From: Dethiobacter sp.
GTDB taxonomy: Bacteria; Bacillota; Dethiobacteria; Dethiobacterales; Dethiobacteraceae
Length of the DNA stretch: 64,000 bases
Assembly (NCBI GenBank): GCA_018335875.1
Contig: JAGXRN010000009.1
Span: forward strand, 1 to 64,000
Direction: 5' to 3'
Of this stretch, positions 48,985-58,736 are shown piece after piece. The translations under genes and the position numbers were made by a program. The notes beneath the pieces are model-generated. The model was not told the DNA's origin. It saw only the letters and a list, made by a program, of their open reading frames with translations, and did no database searches. Numbering within the stretch: the stretch's first letter is position 1; the number at the start of each line of letters is the position of its first letter.

Positions 48985-49015
48985 GCGGCCGTACAGTTTT
49001 CGGCCGTACGGCCGC
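48985..49015. terminator. Intercistronic GC-rich stem-loop between acsD and acsE
   Basis: GCGGCCGTAC / GTACGGCCGC 10-bp stem, 11-nt loop, no T-run. Confidence 0.5.
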
Positions 49016-49028
49016 GTTAGGTCCCAAA

Positions 49029-50003
49029 CTAAAGTTCGGCCTTAACCATGAGCTCGTCGATATTCTGTTTGATAAGCGCCGCCGCTTTGGGGTGGCGCAT
49101 AACAACGATGCCCATCCCGGCCTGTATCAGGGACATGGCGGTGGTTGCTTCCCACAGAATACCGCGGCCTTCCTGTTCACCCCAACCGGGATAATCTTCC
49201 ACAGAAGCATTGGCTTCTTTAACACGCCAGACTTCATAGCCGACGTTGCCAATCATGGGCATACCCAGCATTGTGTCACCCTGCAGGGCGCCGTTGCGGG
49301 CGCGCTCCATGATGGAGTAGCCGTATTCCAGGCCGTAGCCCATCGCGGCAATGGTTGGATCAATTACGATGCGCTTGGCAGGCAGGTTCATTTCAGTGAT
49401 AAGAATGTTCAACTGTTTACAGATGTTGATATCAATGGGTGATTGAGCAATAATGTTGTGCTTGTGAACCATACAGGCCGCTGTCAGGGACTTGTAGTTC
49501 TCCTGTTCAGCAACGCCGAGAAGAAGGTTTTCACCTGCTGCCGCCTCAGCGACGGCGGGCATGACAAGATTGTCTTTTTCCGGCTTGCCACAGCCGATAA
49601 TCACCAGCGGGCAGCCAACGGCAGCCAGCACATCTTTTACAACCTTTACGCAATCTTCGGGAGAAGCATCAGAAACATCGGGATCAGCGCTGCGCAGGCG
49701 GAGCACTATCAGATCTGCGCCGAATTCCTCCACGCATTTTTTCGCCCAGGCTGCCGCGTTGCCGTAGACATCACCATAAAAAGCATCAAAGCAGGCATTC
49801 CAATCTGTGGGTGCAGAGTCCCAGACCTCCAGGGCCACCACGGGACGGTTAGGGGTTTCACCCTCATAATGTTGGAAGGGCAGAGCGGCTTCGCCGCCTA
49901 CTGTAATGGTGTAAGCACGGGTGCCTCCCTGATCTTTGGTAGCGCCAAGGACCACCTCTCCTACCTTACTTCTATACCTTTCTTTCACTGCAATAAAAGC
50001 CAT
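49029..50003 (-). CDS. acsD: Corrinoid/iron-sulfur protein small subunit (CODH/ACS delta)
   Basis: [54 protein letters not shown]. Confidence 0.93.
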   Translation of the reverse strand: MAFIAVKERYRSKVGEVVLGATKDQGGTRAYTITVGGEAALPFQHYEGETPNRPVVALEVWDSAPTDWNACFDAFYGDVYGNAAAWAKKCVEEFGADLIVLRLRSADPDVSDASPEDCVKVVKDVLAAVGCPLVIIGCGKPEKDNLVMPAVAEAAAGENLLLGVAEQENYKSLTAACMVHKHNIIAQSPIDINICKQLNILITEMNLPAKRIVIDPTIAAMGYGLEYGYSIMERARNGALQGDTMLGMPMIGNVGYEVWRVKEANASVEDYPGWGEQEGRGILWEATTAMSLIQAGMGIVVMRHPKAAALIKQNIDELMVKAEL

Positions 50004-50019
50004 GAGGTACTCTCCTTTC

Positions 50020-51939
50020 TTATGCTTTATTAACGACTGTGACCGTGGGAAACAGGTTCATATCGGTGTGCGGCAGAAAGAGTGCGGATACAAACTCCTC
50101 CATGAATTCATTTCCCGCGGAAAGCTCAATGTAAGTCATTTTTTTACCCAGTTCCTGCGCTTCACGGTAGGCATCCTGGGAAAGAAGGGCCAGCCTTGAC
50201 CCTTTTACTGAAGAGTTGCCGATAAAGACATACTTTTCGGCGGGTAAATCGGGAAGCAGCCCGATGCCTATGGCATCACGGATATTGATATAGTTGCCAA
50301 AGCCTCCGGCGATCAGCACTTTGTCGATGGCTGACTCTTCAAGCGACACAGCTTTCAGCAGGCAGCGGATTCCGGCATAGACAGCTCCTTTGGCACGCAG
50401 CAGGTTCTTAACATCATTCTCAGTGATGACGATATCTTTGCCGCATTCAGTTACATCACCGGGGACCAGCACAAATTCGTAGCCGTCGTCTCCCTCGCGC
50501 ATGCGCGGGGTGTTGATGTCAGATTGCATTTTGCCCGCCCTGTCAATGATTCCTGTCTCGCGGAACTTGGCCAGGCAGTCTATCAGGCCTGAGCCACAGA
50601 TACCCATGGGTTTCATCTTGCCGATAGTGGACACTTCCACTTCAAAAGTCTCAGGGTCGATCACAACGTGTTCAATGGCGCCTTTCATAGCCCGCATGCC
50701 AAACGTTATACCGCCTCCCTCAAAGGCAGGGCCGGCGGAGCAGGCGGCGGTTACAAGCCAGTCTTTGTTGCCAAGCACCATTTCGCCGTTTGTGCCGATA
50801 TCGATAAAGAGGATTATTTCATCAGCTTTGGCCATGTTGGTCAGAAGCGTCCCGGAGACGATGTCCCCCCCTACATAAGAAGCGACAGAGGGGAAGCAGG
50901 CTATAAAAGCGTTTTGATTAATATTGAGCCCAAGGTCAGCAGCACTTACGGGCGGTGTGCTCGCCGCCAGCGGGATATAGGGTTCCAGGCGGATATATTT
51001 TGGTGTCAGGCCAAGGAACAGGTGGGTCATGGTTGTGTTCCCCGCCACCATCACCATGTGCACATCATCGCCGCTGACATGTCCTTGCGCCAGAAGATCG
51101 TCAATAAGCTGGTTGATGGTACTGATTACAGCCTTGTGCAAATCCTGCAGGCCGTCTACCTTTTCAGACGCATGGATCATCCGTGTTATTACATCGTCAC
51201 CATAGCGGGCCTGCTTGTTATACGTCCCTTTTTTACCCAGGGTCATTCCGGTCTCCAGGTCTATCAGGTAAACTACCACAGTGGTTGTGCCAATATCGAC
51301 GGCAAGTCCGAACGACTGCCGCGAAGAGTGCCCTTGTTCCAGATGCACAATATCAGCGCAACCGTTTAGCTGCGCCACAGTTGCCGTCACATTCCAGTCA
51401 CCTGCGCGGAGGATGTCAGCAAGCGTCCGCAGCGTGTTAAGCCCGATGTGGATATCATTGCAGTCCACTTCGCTACGCAGGGCCGCCTGCAGGCGGGTGA
51501 GGTCGGAGGCATTCTCGATCAGTGTGGGCGCACTCAGTGACAGTTTGAATTTGCGGCAAAGCGGCTGCAGTGGATAGCCTTCAGCCAGCTCTTCATCTTT
51601 TTCCACCAGGATTTCTTTTTCACCAAGCAGGACTTTATGCTCGTCCAGCCGGGAATCTCTGGGGATTTCGATAACAACATTGCCGTCCACCACAGTCTGG
51701 CAGGCCAGGACAAGTCCGGCCTGGCGCGCCTTGGCGGAAATATTGCCTTTACCTTTCAGCTTGACCCGGCCGTCCTTCACCTTTACCAGGCAGCGCCCAC
51801 AGGTTCCTTCGCCACCGCAATTGCTCTTTAGTTCCACTCCTGCATAGGAAGCGGCGCGGAGCAGCGAGGTCCCGGGCTCTACATGTGCTACCAGGTTATC
51901 GGGAAAAAAGAGGACCGAAACTTTATTCATAGTTGTCAC
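50020..51939 (-). CDS. 2Fe-2S/ASKHA-domain reductive activator of CFeSP (RACo/AcsV type)
   Basis: [44 protein letters not shown]. Confidence 0.92.
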   Translation of the reverse strand: MTTMNKVSVLFFPDNLVAHVEPGTSLLRAASYAGVELKSNCGGEGTCGRCLVKVKDGRVKLKGKGNISAKARQAGLVLACQTVVDGNVVIEIPRDSRLDEHKVLLGEKEILVEKDEELAEGYPLQPLCRKFKLSLSAPTLIENASDLTRLQAALRSEVDCNDIHIGLNTLRTLADILRAGDWNVTATVAQLNGCADIVHLEQGHSSRQSFGLAVDIGTTTVVVYLIDLETGMTLGKKGTYNKQARYGDDVITRMIHASEKVDGLQDLHKAVISTINQLIDDLLAQGHVSGDDVHMVMVAGNTTMTHLFLGLTPKYIRLEPYIPLAASTPPVSAADLGLNINQNAFIACFPSVASYVGGDIVSGTLLTNMAKADEIILFIDIGTNGEMVLGNKDWLVTAACSAGPAFEGGGITFGMRAMKGAIEHVVIDPETFEVEVSTIGKMKPMGICGSGLIDCLAKFRETGIIDRAGKMQSDINTPRMREGDDGYEFVLVPGDVTECGKDIVITENDVKNLLRAKGAVYAGIRCLLKAVSLEESAIDKVLIAGGFGNYINIRDAIGIGLLPDLPAEKYVFIGNSSVKGSRLALLSQDAYREAQELGKKMTYIELSAGNEFMEEFVSALFLPHTDMNLFPTVTVVNKA

Positions 51940-51944
51940 CTATT

Positions 51945-53273
51945 CTATGCAAAATTAGATTTTGCGAATTTTGGAATACCGGAGGCTTCACGCGGACCGA
52001 CCATGATCTTCCAACCCGTGGCTTCTTCGGTGCTGCCGGAAAGTACAGCCACGTAACCGGGAAGGACCAGTGTCTTGTGGTTAACCTTGGACTCCATATC
52101 GTTTAGTTTCAGAGCTTTGCCAATAGACTCGCCTGTAAGCTTGCCTGCGGCCCAGGCGGTGAGGACTGAGATGCCGTCTGTGTTGACAGGTACTATATAG
52201 GCAGGCACCTTGCTGCTTTCAACTTCACCCTCCACGATAAAATAAGTGAGTGAGAAGTTGGTAGTGATATAGACGGGTGAATCCGGAGTCACATCGCCCA
52301 CGGCTACAGCCTTGGCTTCTACCTGGATTGGTTTTTGCGGGTCTGTAAAGAGGTTCTGGCGCCAGGACAGAAGCGGCAGCAGCTGCTCTTTTTTGGCAGC
52401 CTTCATGACGACAAGGCCGGCATACTTGGAGAGATAAACTCCTGCCTGTACAACTTCCTCAAAGGGGTCATCCTTGCTTGTAAAAGCCATTGCAGCGTAA
52501 CCAAAGGGGCGGAAACGCTTGCGGACAGCCGAGCGGCGCATCTGCGTCAGATCGGTCAGCACCTGGGATGTTTCCCTGCTGCCGCTGTCAAGAACTAATT
52601 CCTTGTAGCCAAGCTTTGTTATTTTCTCAACCAACTCGGACAGGTCGTCCAGTCCGTTGCCTTTAACAGCCAGCGGGCACGCATACTTTTGTGCCAGTGC
52701 AGTCATTGCCTCATAGTTATCATTGGTGGCGGCATAAACAAGGGGTTTACCGGCGGCCACCGCAGATAAAGCGGCTTCCATGGCGGCCATATCTTCGCTG
52801 ATGAGCACCATCGGCCTCTTTGTACCGGCAGCCACAGCTTCGGCAGCGGCCTTAAATTTGGCAGCGTCACCGGAGGCATTCTTCAGTGCCACCATGTCAG
52901 TGATAAAGCGTAAGCCCACGCGCTCGAATTCCAGGCCGGTGTATTCAGCAACTCTGGCTGCAACATCCTCCGTGTCGGAAATCTCTACCGCAATGGCGGT
53001 GGGATGATAAAAACGCTTGTCGTGGCGGAACAGTTCAGTTTCATCACCGAGTTCCACTGTGGTGTCGCCGACCCCCACTTTTACCAGGCGAATCGGCGGG
53101 GCGGCGGCGGCGCCCAGCGCCTCCTTGGCAGCTTCAGATACATGCGGGCATTTCTCCAGAGAGGCCTTACCGGCAGCCATAGCCATGGCAAATGCCAGGC
53201 AGGTGGGAAAACCGCAGTCACCGGTGTTGGTTTTGGGCAGCTGTTTGTAGATCTCAAGACCTGTTAAACCCAT
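51945..53273 (-). CDS. acsC: Corrinoid/iron-sulfur protein large subunit (CODH/ACS gamma)
   Basis: MGLTGLEIYKQLPKTNTGDCGFPTCLAFAMAMAAGKASLEKCPHVSEAAK. Confidence 0.95.
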   Translation of the reverse strand: MGLTGLEIYKQLPKTNTGDCGFPTCLAFAMAMAAGKASLEKCPHVSEAAKEALGAAAAPPIRLVKVGVGDTTVELGDETELFRHDKRFYHPTAIAVEISDTEDVAARVAEYTGLEFERVGLRFITDMVALKNASGDAAKFKAAAEAVAAGTKRPMVLISEDMAAMEAALSAVAAGKPLVYAATNDNYEAMTALAQKYACPLAVKGNGLDDLSELVEKITKLGYKELVLDSGSRETSQVLTDLTQMRRSAVRKRFRPFGYAAMAFTSKDDPFEEVVQAGVYLSKYAGLVVMKAAKKEQLLPLLSWRQNLFTDPQKPIQVEAKAVAVGDVTPDSPVYITTNFSLTYFIVEGEVESSKVPAYIVPVNTDGISVLTAWAAGKLTGESIGKALKLNDMESKVNHKTLVLPGYVAVLSGSTEEATGWKIMVGPREASGIPKFAKSNFA

Positions 53274-53333
53274 AATTACTTCTCCTTTCCCTCGGATATG
53301 ATTTTTAAGCGATTAACTGATGTTAAAAATTCT

Positions 53334-53368
53334 AAAGGGCGGGCAGGCTTTCTAACCGCCCGCCCTTT
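53334..53368 (-). terminator. Intercistronic GC-rich hairpin between acsB and acsC
   Basis: AAAGGGCGGGC / GCCCGCCCTTT 11-bp stem; minus strand followed by TTTAGAATTTTT. Confidence 0.6.
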
Positions 53369-53373
53369 TAAAA

Positions 53374-55563
53374 TTACATCAAGGGGTCCATGGTCAGGGC
53401 AGGATGCCCTTTCTCCTCAAGGAACGGCAGGATTTCGTCCACAGTGGTTCCAACAGACTCATCGGCTATCTTGTCGACGAAGTCAGCACCCAGGCCCTCC
53501 TCCTCGGCCCGTTTGCGGAAGTCATCTCCCAGGAACTCTTTGAGTTCTTTGGGCATCCAGACGATACGGCCAAGGCCGCCGTCAGCTGTAAGGAACTTCT
53601 TAGACAACATGTAGGTGCGGCCGATGCCCATAAAACCAGGCGCCTGTACACCGCCGCCCACTGAACCGGCTAAAGTGGAGAAAGTCATACCACTGGGAGT
53701 GTCTCCTGAATGCTCACGGGTGGTAACCATGAGGCCGTTGGCTTCGGGCACAATGGCCAGGATAGCTTCAAAGCAACCGCAGGAAGTCATGGGACGGTCC
53801 ATCAGGGTGTAGAGGTTGACCTCTTCCACGCTGCGGTTTGAAGTTGTATAGACATATTCATTGACCGACTGCCACATGCCCTTCTCTTCATCGATAACGC
53901 CCTCTTTCTTGATGGGACGGTTGGGGCCGTTGGGATCGATTTCGAAAGAAGCTTTGGCATCAAGCCAGCTCACAGCGCCGCATAAGCCGACGCGCTCCGG
54001 CGCCACCACACAAACATGGTTTGGCGCGAAGGACTGGCAGAGAATGCAGGAGTAAAGCTCTTCCACTGCTTCGTCGGTAAGGCCCTTGAGGCGCGCATCG
54101 CGGACGTTGTAGCGCTCGCGGGCTGCTTTTGCTAATTGGTCTACTTTTTCCTGCTCAGTAACTATGGTTACCTCAACGCGGCCCACGATTGCCGGGAATT
54201 CATCCTTGAACTTGGCAATTAAGAGCTCACCGTAATGCTTGAGCCTAAAGCCCTTGTTGAACGCTTCCTTGGAGACACGCAGCCAGCACAGGTCACGCTG
54301 GGCCACGTGCCACAGGCCTTCTCCGTAGTTGATGAAGTAATGGATCCGGCGCTCAAGCACACCTTCAAAGTCTTCCTGCATCTTGCGGCCAAAAATCTTG
54401 ACCGTGATGCCGAGGGGGTTGCTGCTGCCTTCCTTCATTTCGTCAAGGTCCGGGCCGATAACAGTAATCTTTCCGTCATCGATTTCTTTCTCATCCACCA
54501 TCTGTACCAGCTCAAAGCCGGTAGCTTTGCCGCCGCCGAATTCCACATGCATATCACCCTTGCGGATTGTCTCACCCTCAAAAGCGGGACCCACAGTGAT
54601 GGGCACGGGAATCTCCAGGATTTTCAGTTTAATGCCGCGCAGCTCCATGGCGTATTTGACAATAGTTTCATAGTTGGGATGCGAAACATACCAGTCGGGG
54701 ATTTCTTCTTCCAGCTCAGTGTCACAGATAACCGGGAAGCCAAGGAAAATGGCGGCCATGTGGGCAGCCACCTGGACTTCGTCGATCTCGCCAAGGTGGA
54801 GTACAAAGGCCAGAACACGGCGGCGCTGGTAGTCACGGTGTTGTTCGCGCAGGCCGGGGGCGATACCGCCGAAGGCCATGCCTGCACGAAGCGCATAGTT
54901 GACTGCATGGATTACCTGGGTGAAGTTGCCAAGCGGGAAAGCGATATAGTCTACGCCGAGCTTCATATTTTGCTCAAGCAGCTGTTCGATAACTTCGTTG
55001 ACCATGAAAAGCATCATGCCCTTGGCCTGAAGTTCCTGCACAATCTTGGCGGCGTCGGCGCTTGTGCGCGCCCTGCCGACGATAACTGCCTGGCCGGGGA
55101 TGGTCCAGTCAACCAACTGGATACCATACTTACGCAGGATGGGGTCGGTAAGATATCCTGTCCACGGAGCAACATGGGGCTCAGCGCCGTTCAGGTAGCG
55201 CAGGGACTCGATAATTTCAGCGGCATAGGCGGTTGATTCACCACAGAGGCGGGCGTTAAAGAAGCTAAGTTCTTCTCTGATCTGGCTGCGCATCCTGTTG
55301 AGGATTGGCGGCAACTCGCCCAGTTTGGTCACTTTTTCGCCTGACAGGCTGCTGATAACAGGCAGATAATAAGCTGTATCGGGATAAGCCACCGACTGAT
55401 CGGGGCCGTATTTGCGGATAGCCTGGTTCATTAGGATTTCCGCATAGCTGGTGGCGATTATTGCACCGTTGTAGGCTTTCTGCAACAGCTTCTTCGGGGC
55501 TTTATCTTCGGCCCCGGCAAATATTTCATCAAAGGCTGTTTTTGTAAAGGCTGTCTTTGACAT
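53374..55563 (-). CDS. acsB: Acetyl-CoA synthase (CODH/ACS beta/alpha-ACS subunit)
   Basis: SCILCQSFAPNHVCVVAPERVGLCGAVSWLDAKASFEIDPNGPNRPI, SCGCFEAI, GFMGIGRTYMLSKKF. Confidence 0.96.
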   Translation of the reverse strand: MSKTAFTKTAFDEIFAGAEDKAPKKLLQKAYNGAIIATSYAEILMNQAIRKYGPDQSVAYPDTAYYLPVISSLSGEKVTKLGELPPILNRMRSQIREELSFFNARLCGESTAYAAEIIESLRYLNGAEPHVAPWTGYLTDPILRKYGIQLVDWTIPGQAVIVGRARTSADAAKIVQELQAKGMMLFMVNEVIEQLLEQNMKLGVDYIAFPLGNFTQVIHAVNYALRAGMAFGGIAPGLREQHRDYQRRRVLAFVLHLGEIDEVQVAAHMAAIFLGFPVICDTELEEEIPDWYVSHPNYETIVKYAMELRGIKLKILEIPVPITVGPAFEGETIRKGDMHVEFGGGKATGFELVQMVDEKEIDDGKITVIGPDLDEMKEGSSNPLGITVKIFGRKMQEDFEGVLERRIHYFINYGEGLWHVAQRDLCWLRVSKEAFNKGFRLKHYGELLIAKFKDEFPAIVGRVEVTIVTEQEKVDQLAKAARERYNVRDARLKGLTDEAVEELYSCILCQSFAPNHVCVVAPERVGLCGAVSWLDAKASFEIDPNGPNRPIKKEGVIDEEKGMWQSVNEYVYTTSNRSVEEVNLYTLMDRPMTSCGCFEAILAIVPEANGLMVTTREHSGDTPSGMTFSTLAGSVGGGVQAPGFMGIGRTYMLSKKFLTADGGLGRIVWMPKELKEFLGDDFRKRAEEEGLGADFVDKIADESVGTTVDEILPFLEEKGHPALTMDPLM

Positions 55564-55595
55564 GCTCTTTCCTCCTTTTTCACAAAAGTTTCCGT

Positions 55596-57605
55596 TTACC
55601 AGCCGGTTGAAGCGGATGCCTCGAACTTTTCAGCAGTTTGGGCGTGAATCTTGAGCTTCCAGCTGCGATAGTCGAGAGCTTCCAGTATTTTTTCGGCACC
55701 CTTAGACGGGTCGGTTTCCCAGATAAAGAAGCCACCGTAAACGTCGTGCGCTATTTGCAGGGCTATACCGTTAACCAGTTCACTGCCTGTTACAGGCGGT
55801 ACCACGCCGACATGGGTCGGCAGGCCCATGGCCACGCACCAGGAACCAATGGCGATTGCCTTTTCACTCATAGCCTCAGGCGCGCTGGCTGCAAACGGGA
55901 TCTTGGGCACATCGACACCGAGGTCGTTGGCGATAGCAGTGGCCAGGTTCATAGCCCTGGTGTTGTCAACACAGGAACCCATGTGGAAGACCAGGGGCAG
56001 CTTGCCCTCCAGCTTATCAGCGTTAGCTTCTTCAAGCCTGCGGATGAAGGCTTTGAGCCCGTCGCCCGCATACTGGTCCACAGCTTCCGGCGAGAGCAGC
56101 CCAAGTTTGGCAAAGGAACCGGCAGCACAGCCGGTGGCCAGGACAAGGACGTTATTCTTGGCCAGTTCTTTGGCTACCACTGTGTGGCTCTCGTCATGCA
56201 TTACCTTGGTGTTGTTGCAGCCTGCCATCAGGACAACACCGCGCAACTCGCCCGACTTAAGGGAGTCGGTAAGCACTTTAACCGGCGCGTCGGCGTTGAT
56301 GGCGCCAAAGAGGCCAAACATGGTCTCCAGGCTGAACCCGGCCACAACCTTGCTCTTCATGGACGGAATGATACATTCTGCATCACCGCGCTCTTTATAA
56401 GAATCGATAGCGATGCGGATAACCTGCTTGGCCTGCTCCAGGGCTTTTTCCTCACTGTAGTCAATATAGTGGGAGCTTGGAATCTTGGCGTTTTTTGAAG
56501 TTGTGATAATCTTAGTGTTAAAGCACTCAGCCACAGTCTGGAGGCCGGGCATGATGCACTGCACGTCGACGACCATGGCGTCGATGGCGCCTGTCATCAT
56601 CGGCAGCTCCTGCGACAGGAAGTTTGTAACAGGGGGAACGCCCTGACGCATTAACACCTCATTACCTGTGCAGCAGATGCCCATCAGCTGAATACCGGCA
56701 GCGCCGGCAGCTTTAGCTTCGCTATCCAGCTCGCGCGCGGCCTGGACAATCATTTCAGACAGGAGCGGGTTGTGGCCGTGCACAGCGATGTTGACCTTTG
56801 CCGGGTCAATTACGCCGAAGTTGGCCTCGGTATAAACAGGTATCGGCACGCCAAAGAGCACGTCAGAGAGGTCTGTCCCAATATGCATACCGTTGTAATC
56901 GCAAAGCGCCACTTCAAGCGCCTTAAAGATCAGGTTAACGGGGTCAGCGTCCATGCCCATATGTGTTTGGGCGGTGGCGCTGGCAATAGTTTCAAAAATA
57001 CTTGTGGGCAGAATGTCACAATCGCTGAATTTCTGCAGGCGGCCCGGGGTAACTGTCTTTTCTATCCATTTAGATTTACCGCCTGTCATGCGGGTAAAAT
57101 CCTCAAGGCCTAGTTTAACAACGTCAGCGAGAATTTCAAGGTCACTGCGTCCTTCAGTTGCTATATTAAACCGGACGGCAATTGCCTTTAGCTTCTCTGG
57201 GCTCTTAATGCTATAGTCGGGAGCATGGCCCTCAAGCATAGCCTTTAAAGTAAGCAGGATATGCTTGGAATGATCTGAGTGAGCTGCTGCCCCGCCAAGC
57301 GCGGAGCGAACCAGATTACGCGCAACAATGGTGTAGGCTGTAGCGCCGCAGATACCCTTTGGCGCCTTGGCGGTTATCCGGCATGGCCCCTGGATACAGA
57401 TACGGCAGCATATTCCGGTATCCCCGAACTTACACTGTGGTTGCTGGGCAAGGTAACGGTCATAAGTTGTTTCCGTCGGAAGTTCTCTGGAGAGCACTTC
57501 TAATACGGCCGGGTCAATAGAACGGTTGCGATCGACCGCTTTCTTTTTTGCATCAGACATATCTTCACTAACCTCCTCTAAAAGATTGATAAAAATGGTG
57601 CACAT
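55596..57605 (-). CDS. cooS: Anaerobic carbon-monoxide dehydrogenase catalytic subunit
   Basis: CKFGDTGICCRICIQGPCRI, HMGSCVDNTRAMNLA, GCNNTK; likely start MSDAKKKAV. Confidence 0.95.
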   Translation of the reverse strand: MCTIFINLLEEVSEDMSDAKKKAVDRNRSIDPAVLEVLSRELPTETTYDRYLAQQPQCKFGDTGICCRICIQGPCRITAKAPKGICGATAYTIVARNLVRSALGGAAAHSDHSKHILLTLKAMLEGHAPDYSIKSPEKLKAIAVRFNIATEGRSDLEILADVVKLGLEDFTRMTGGKSKWIEKTVTPGRLQKFSDCDILPTSIFETIASATAQTHMGMDADPVNLIFKALEVALCDYNGMHIGTDLSDVLFGVPIPVYTEANFGVIDPAKVNIAVHGHNPLLSEMIVQAARELDSEAKAAGAAGIQLMGICCTGNEVLMRQGVPPVTNFLSQELPMMTGAIDAMVVDVQCIMPGLQTVAECFNTKIITTSKNAKIPSSHYIDYSEEKALEQAKQVIRIAIDSYKERGDAECIIPSMKSKVVAGFSLETMFGLFGAINADAPVKVLTDSLKSGELRGVVLMAGCNNTKVMHDESHTVVAKELAKNNVLVLATGCAAGSFAKLGLLSPEAVDQYAGDGLKAFIRRLEEANADKLEGKLPLVFHMGSCVDNTRAMNLATAIANDLGVDVPKIPFAASAPEAMSEKAIAIGSWCVAMGLPTHVGVVPPVTGSELVNGIALQIAHDVYGGFFIWETDPSKGAEKILEALDYRSWKLKIHAQTAEKFEASASTGW

Positions 57606-57644
57606 ACAGCCGCAAGAGCAGCCGGTGCAAAGAGAGAGTTACGC

Positions 57645-58442
57645 TTAACGCGTCACCTCCCTCAGGAGCTTTTCCACCAGATCTTCAATACCCGGCATCA
57701 GTCCGGAGCCGGAAAGCAAACCGCTTTCCTCCTCCAGCGCATTATCCAGGACTTCTTCATCAAAGGGGATAATTCCAAGCAGCTCCTCTTCTGTAAACTG
57801 TGAATGGATGAAGTCTTTTTCCTTCTCGCTGCGAACCTTGTTGGCCAGAATTTTAACACGCCGGATACCCAACTCCAGCGCCAGCTTCTGCACTACCCTG
57901 GCTGTCTGGACAGAAACCCGGGTGGGCTCGGTAACAATAACAATGACATCAACACCGCGGGATGTGCCGCGGGTCAGGTGCTCTATCCCCGCGCTCATAT
58001 CCATGATTACCATGTCGTCTTTATCAAGCAGCAGGCTGTTTAAAACAGCGTAGAGAAATGAATTCTCTTTGCAGTAACAGGCTGTGCCTCCCTGTTTGAC
58101 AGAACCCATGCGCATAAAGCCGATATTCCCAAGCTTGAGGCTGAATTTATCAATAAGATCGTCAACTTTTGGGTTGAGGGAGAAGAAAGCTCCCCCGCCA
58201 CCAGTACGCTCTTCCACCAGCTCTTTCATCTCAATAACAGGCCGCAACCCTGCCAACTCATCAGCAGGGAAACCTAAGGTGGCCCCCAGGCTCACATCAG
58301 GGTCGGCGTCTACTGCAAACACATTATAGCCCCGTGCGGCAAACGCTCTTGCCAAGTTGGCGGAAAAGGTGGTTTTGCCCACGCCGCCCTTACCTGAAAT
58401 GGCAATTTTCACACAATTCCCTCCTGACATAGATGTATCCAC
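57645..58442 (-). CDS. cooC: CooC-type P-loop nickel-insertion ATPase
   Basis: KIAISGKGGVGKTTFSANLARAF, FAVDADPDVSLGATLGF. Confidence 0.9.
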   Translation of the reverse strand: MDTSMSGGNCVKIAISGKGGVGKTTFSANLARAFAARGYNVFAVDADPDVSLGATLGFPADELAGLRPVIEMKELVEERTGGGGAFFSLNPKVDDLIDKFSLKLGNIGFMRMGSVKQGGTACYCKENSFLYAVLNSLLLDKDDMVIMDMSAGIEHLTRGTSRGVDVIVIVTEPTRVSVQTARVVQKLALELGIRRVKILANKVRSEKEKDFIHSQFTEEELLGIIPFDEEVLDNALEEESGLLSGSGLMPGIEDLVEKLLREVTR

Positions 58443-58639
58443 CCGTTTAGATGGACACCCATATTTCTATTCGACGATGCATAAAAAAATCCTTTTTTTT
58501 TAATAAAAAATGATTCTCCTGACCCACTACGAGAGATTAAGCAGACAAAAATACTGTTTTACGCCGTGCTGCTAACGCTTACGCCTATATTGTCAGACTT
58601 TTCACATTATTTAAGCAAACCCGCTCAGGGCAAGAAAAA

Positions 58640-58695
58640 GCAGCACCCGCCTGTGTCCCTGGCTTCCCTAACTGCTGCAAAAGGAGAGTGCTGCT
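58640..58695 (-). terminator. Large-loop hairpin with T-run downstream of clpC
   Basis: Minus strand AGCAGCACTC...GGGTGCTGCTTTTTC. Confidence 0.45.
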
Positions 58696-58736
58696 CTTAG
58701 TAGCCAATAGAAGTTCTAATTATTAGAGCATATTTT

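Noticed and set aside
50668-51369. 233-aa plus-strand ORF opposite the RACo-type gene
   Set aside because: Antisense shadow ORF without RBS or motif support
54235-55236. 333-aa plus-strand ORF opposite acsB
   Set aside because: Shadow ORF on a strongly supported coding strand
55638-56498. 286-aa plus-strand ORF opposite cooS
   Set aside because: Shadow ORF; sense strand has clear CODH motifs
58640-58695. T-box or riboswitch downstream of clpC
   Set aside because: No T-box sequence or other riboswitch core; simplest reading is a large-loop terminator
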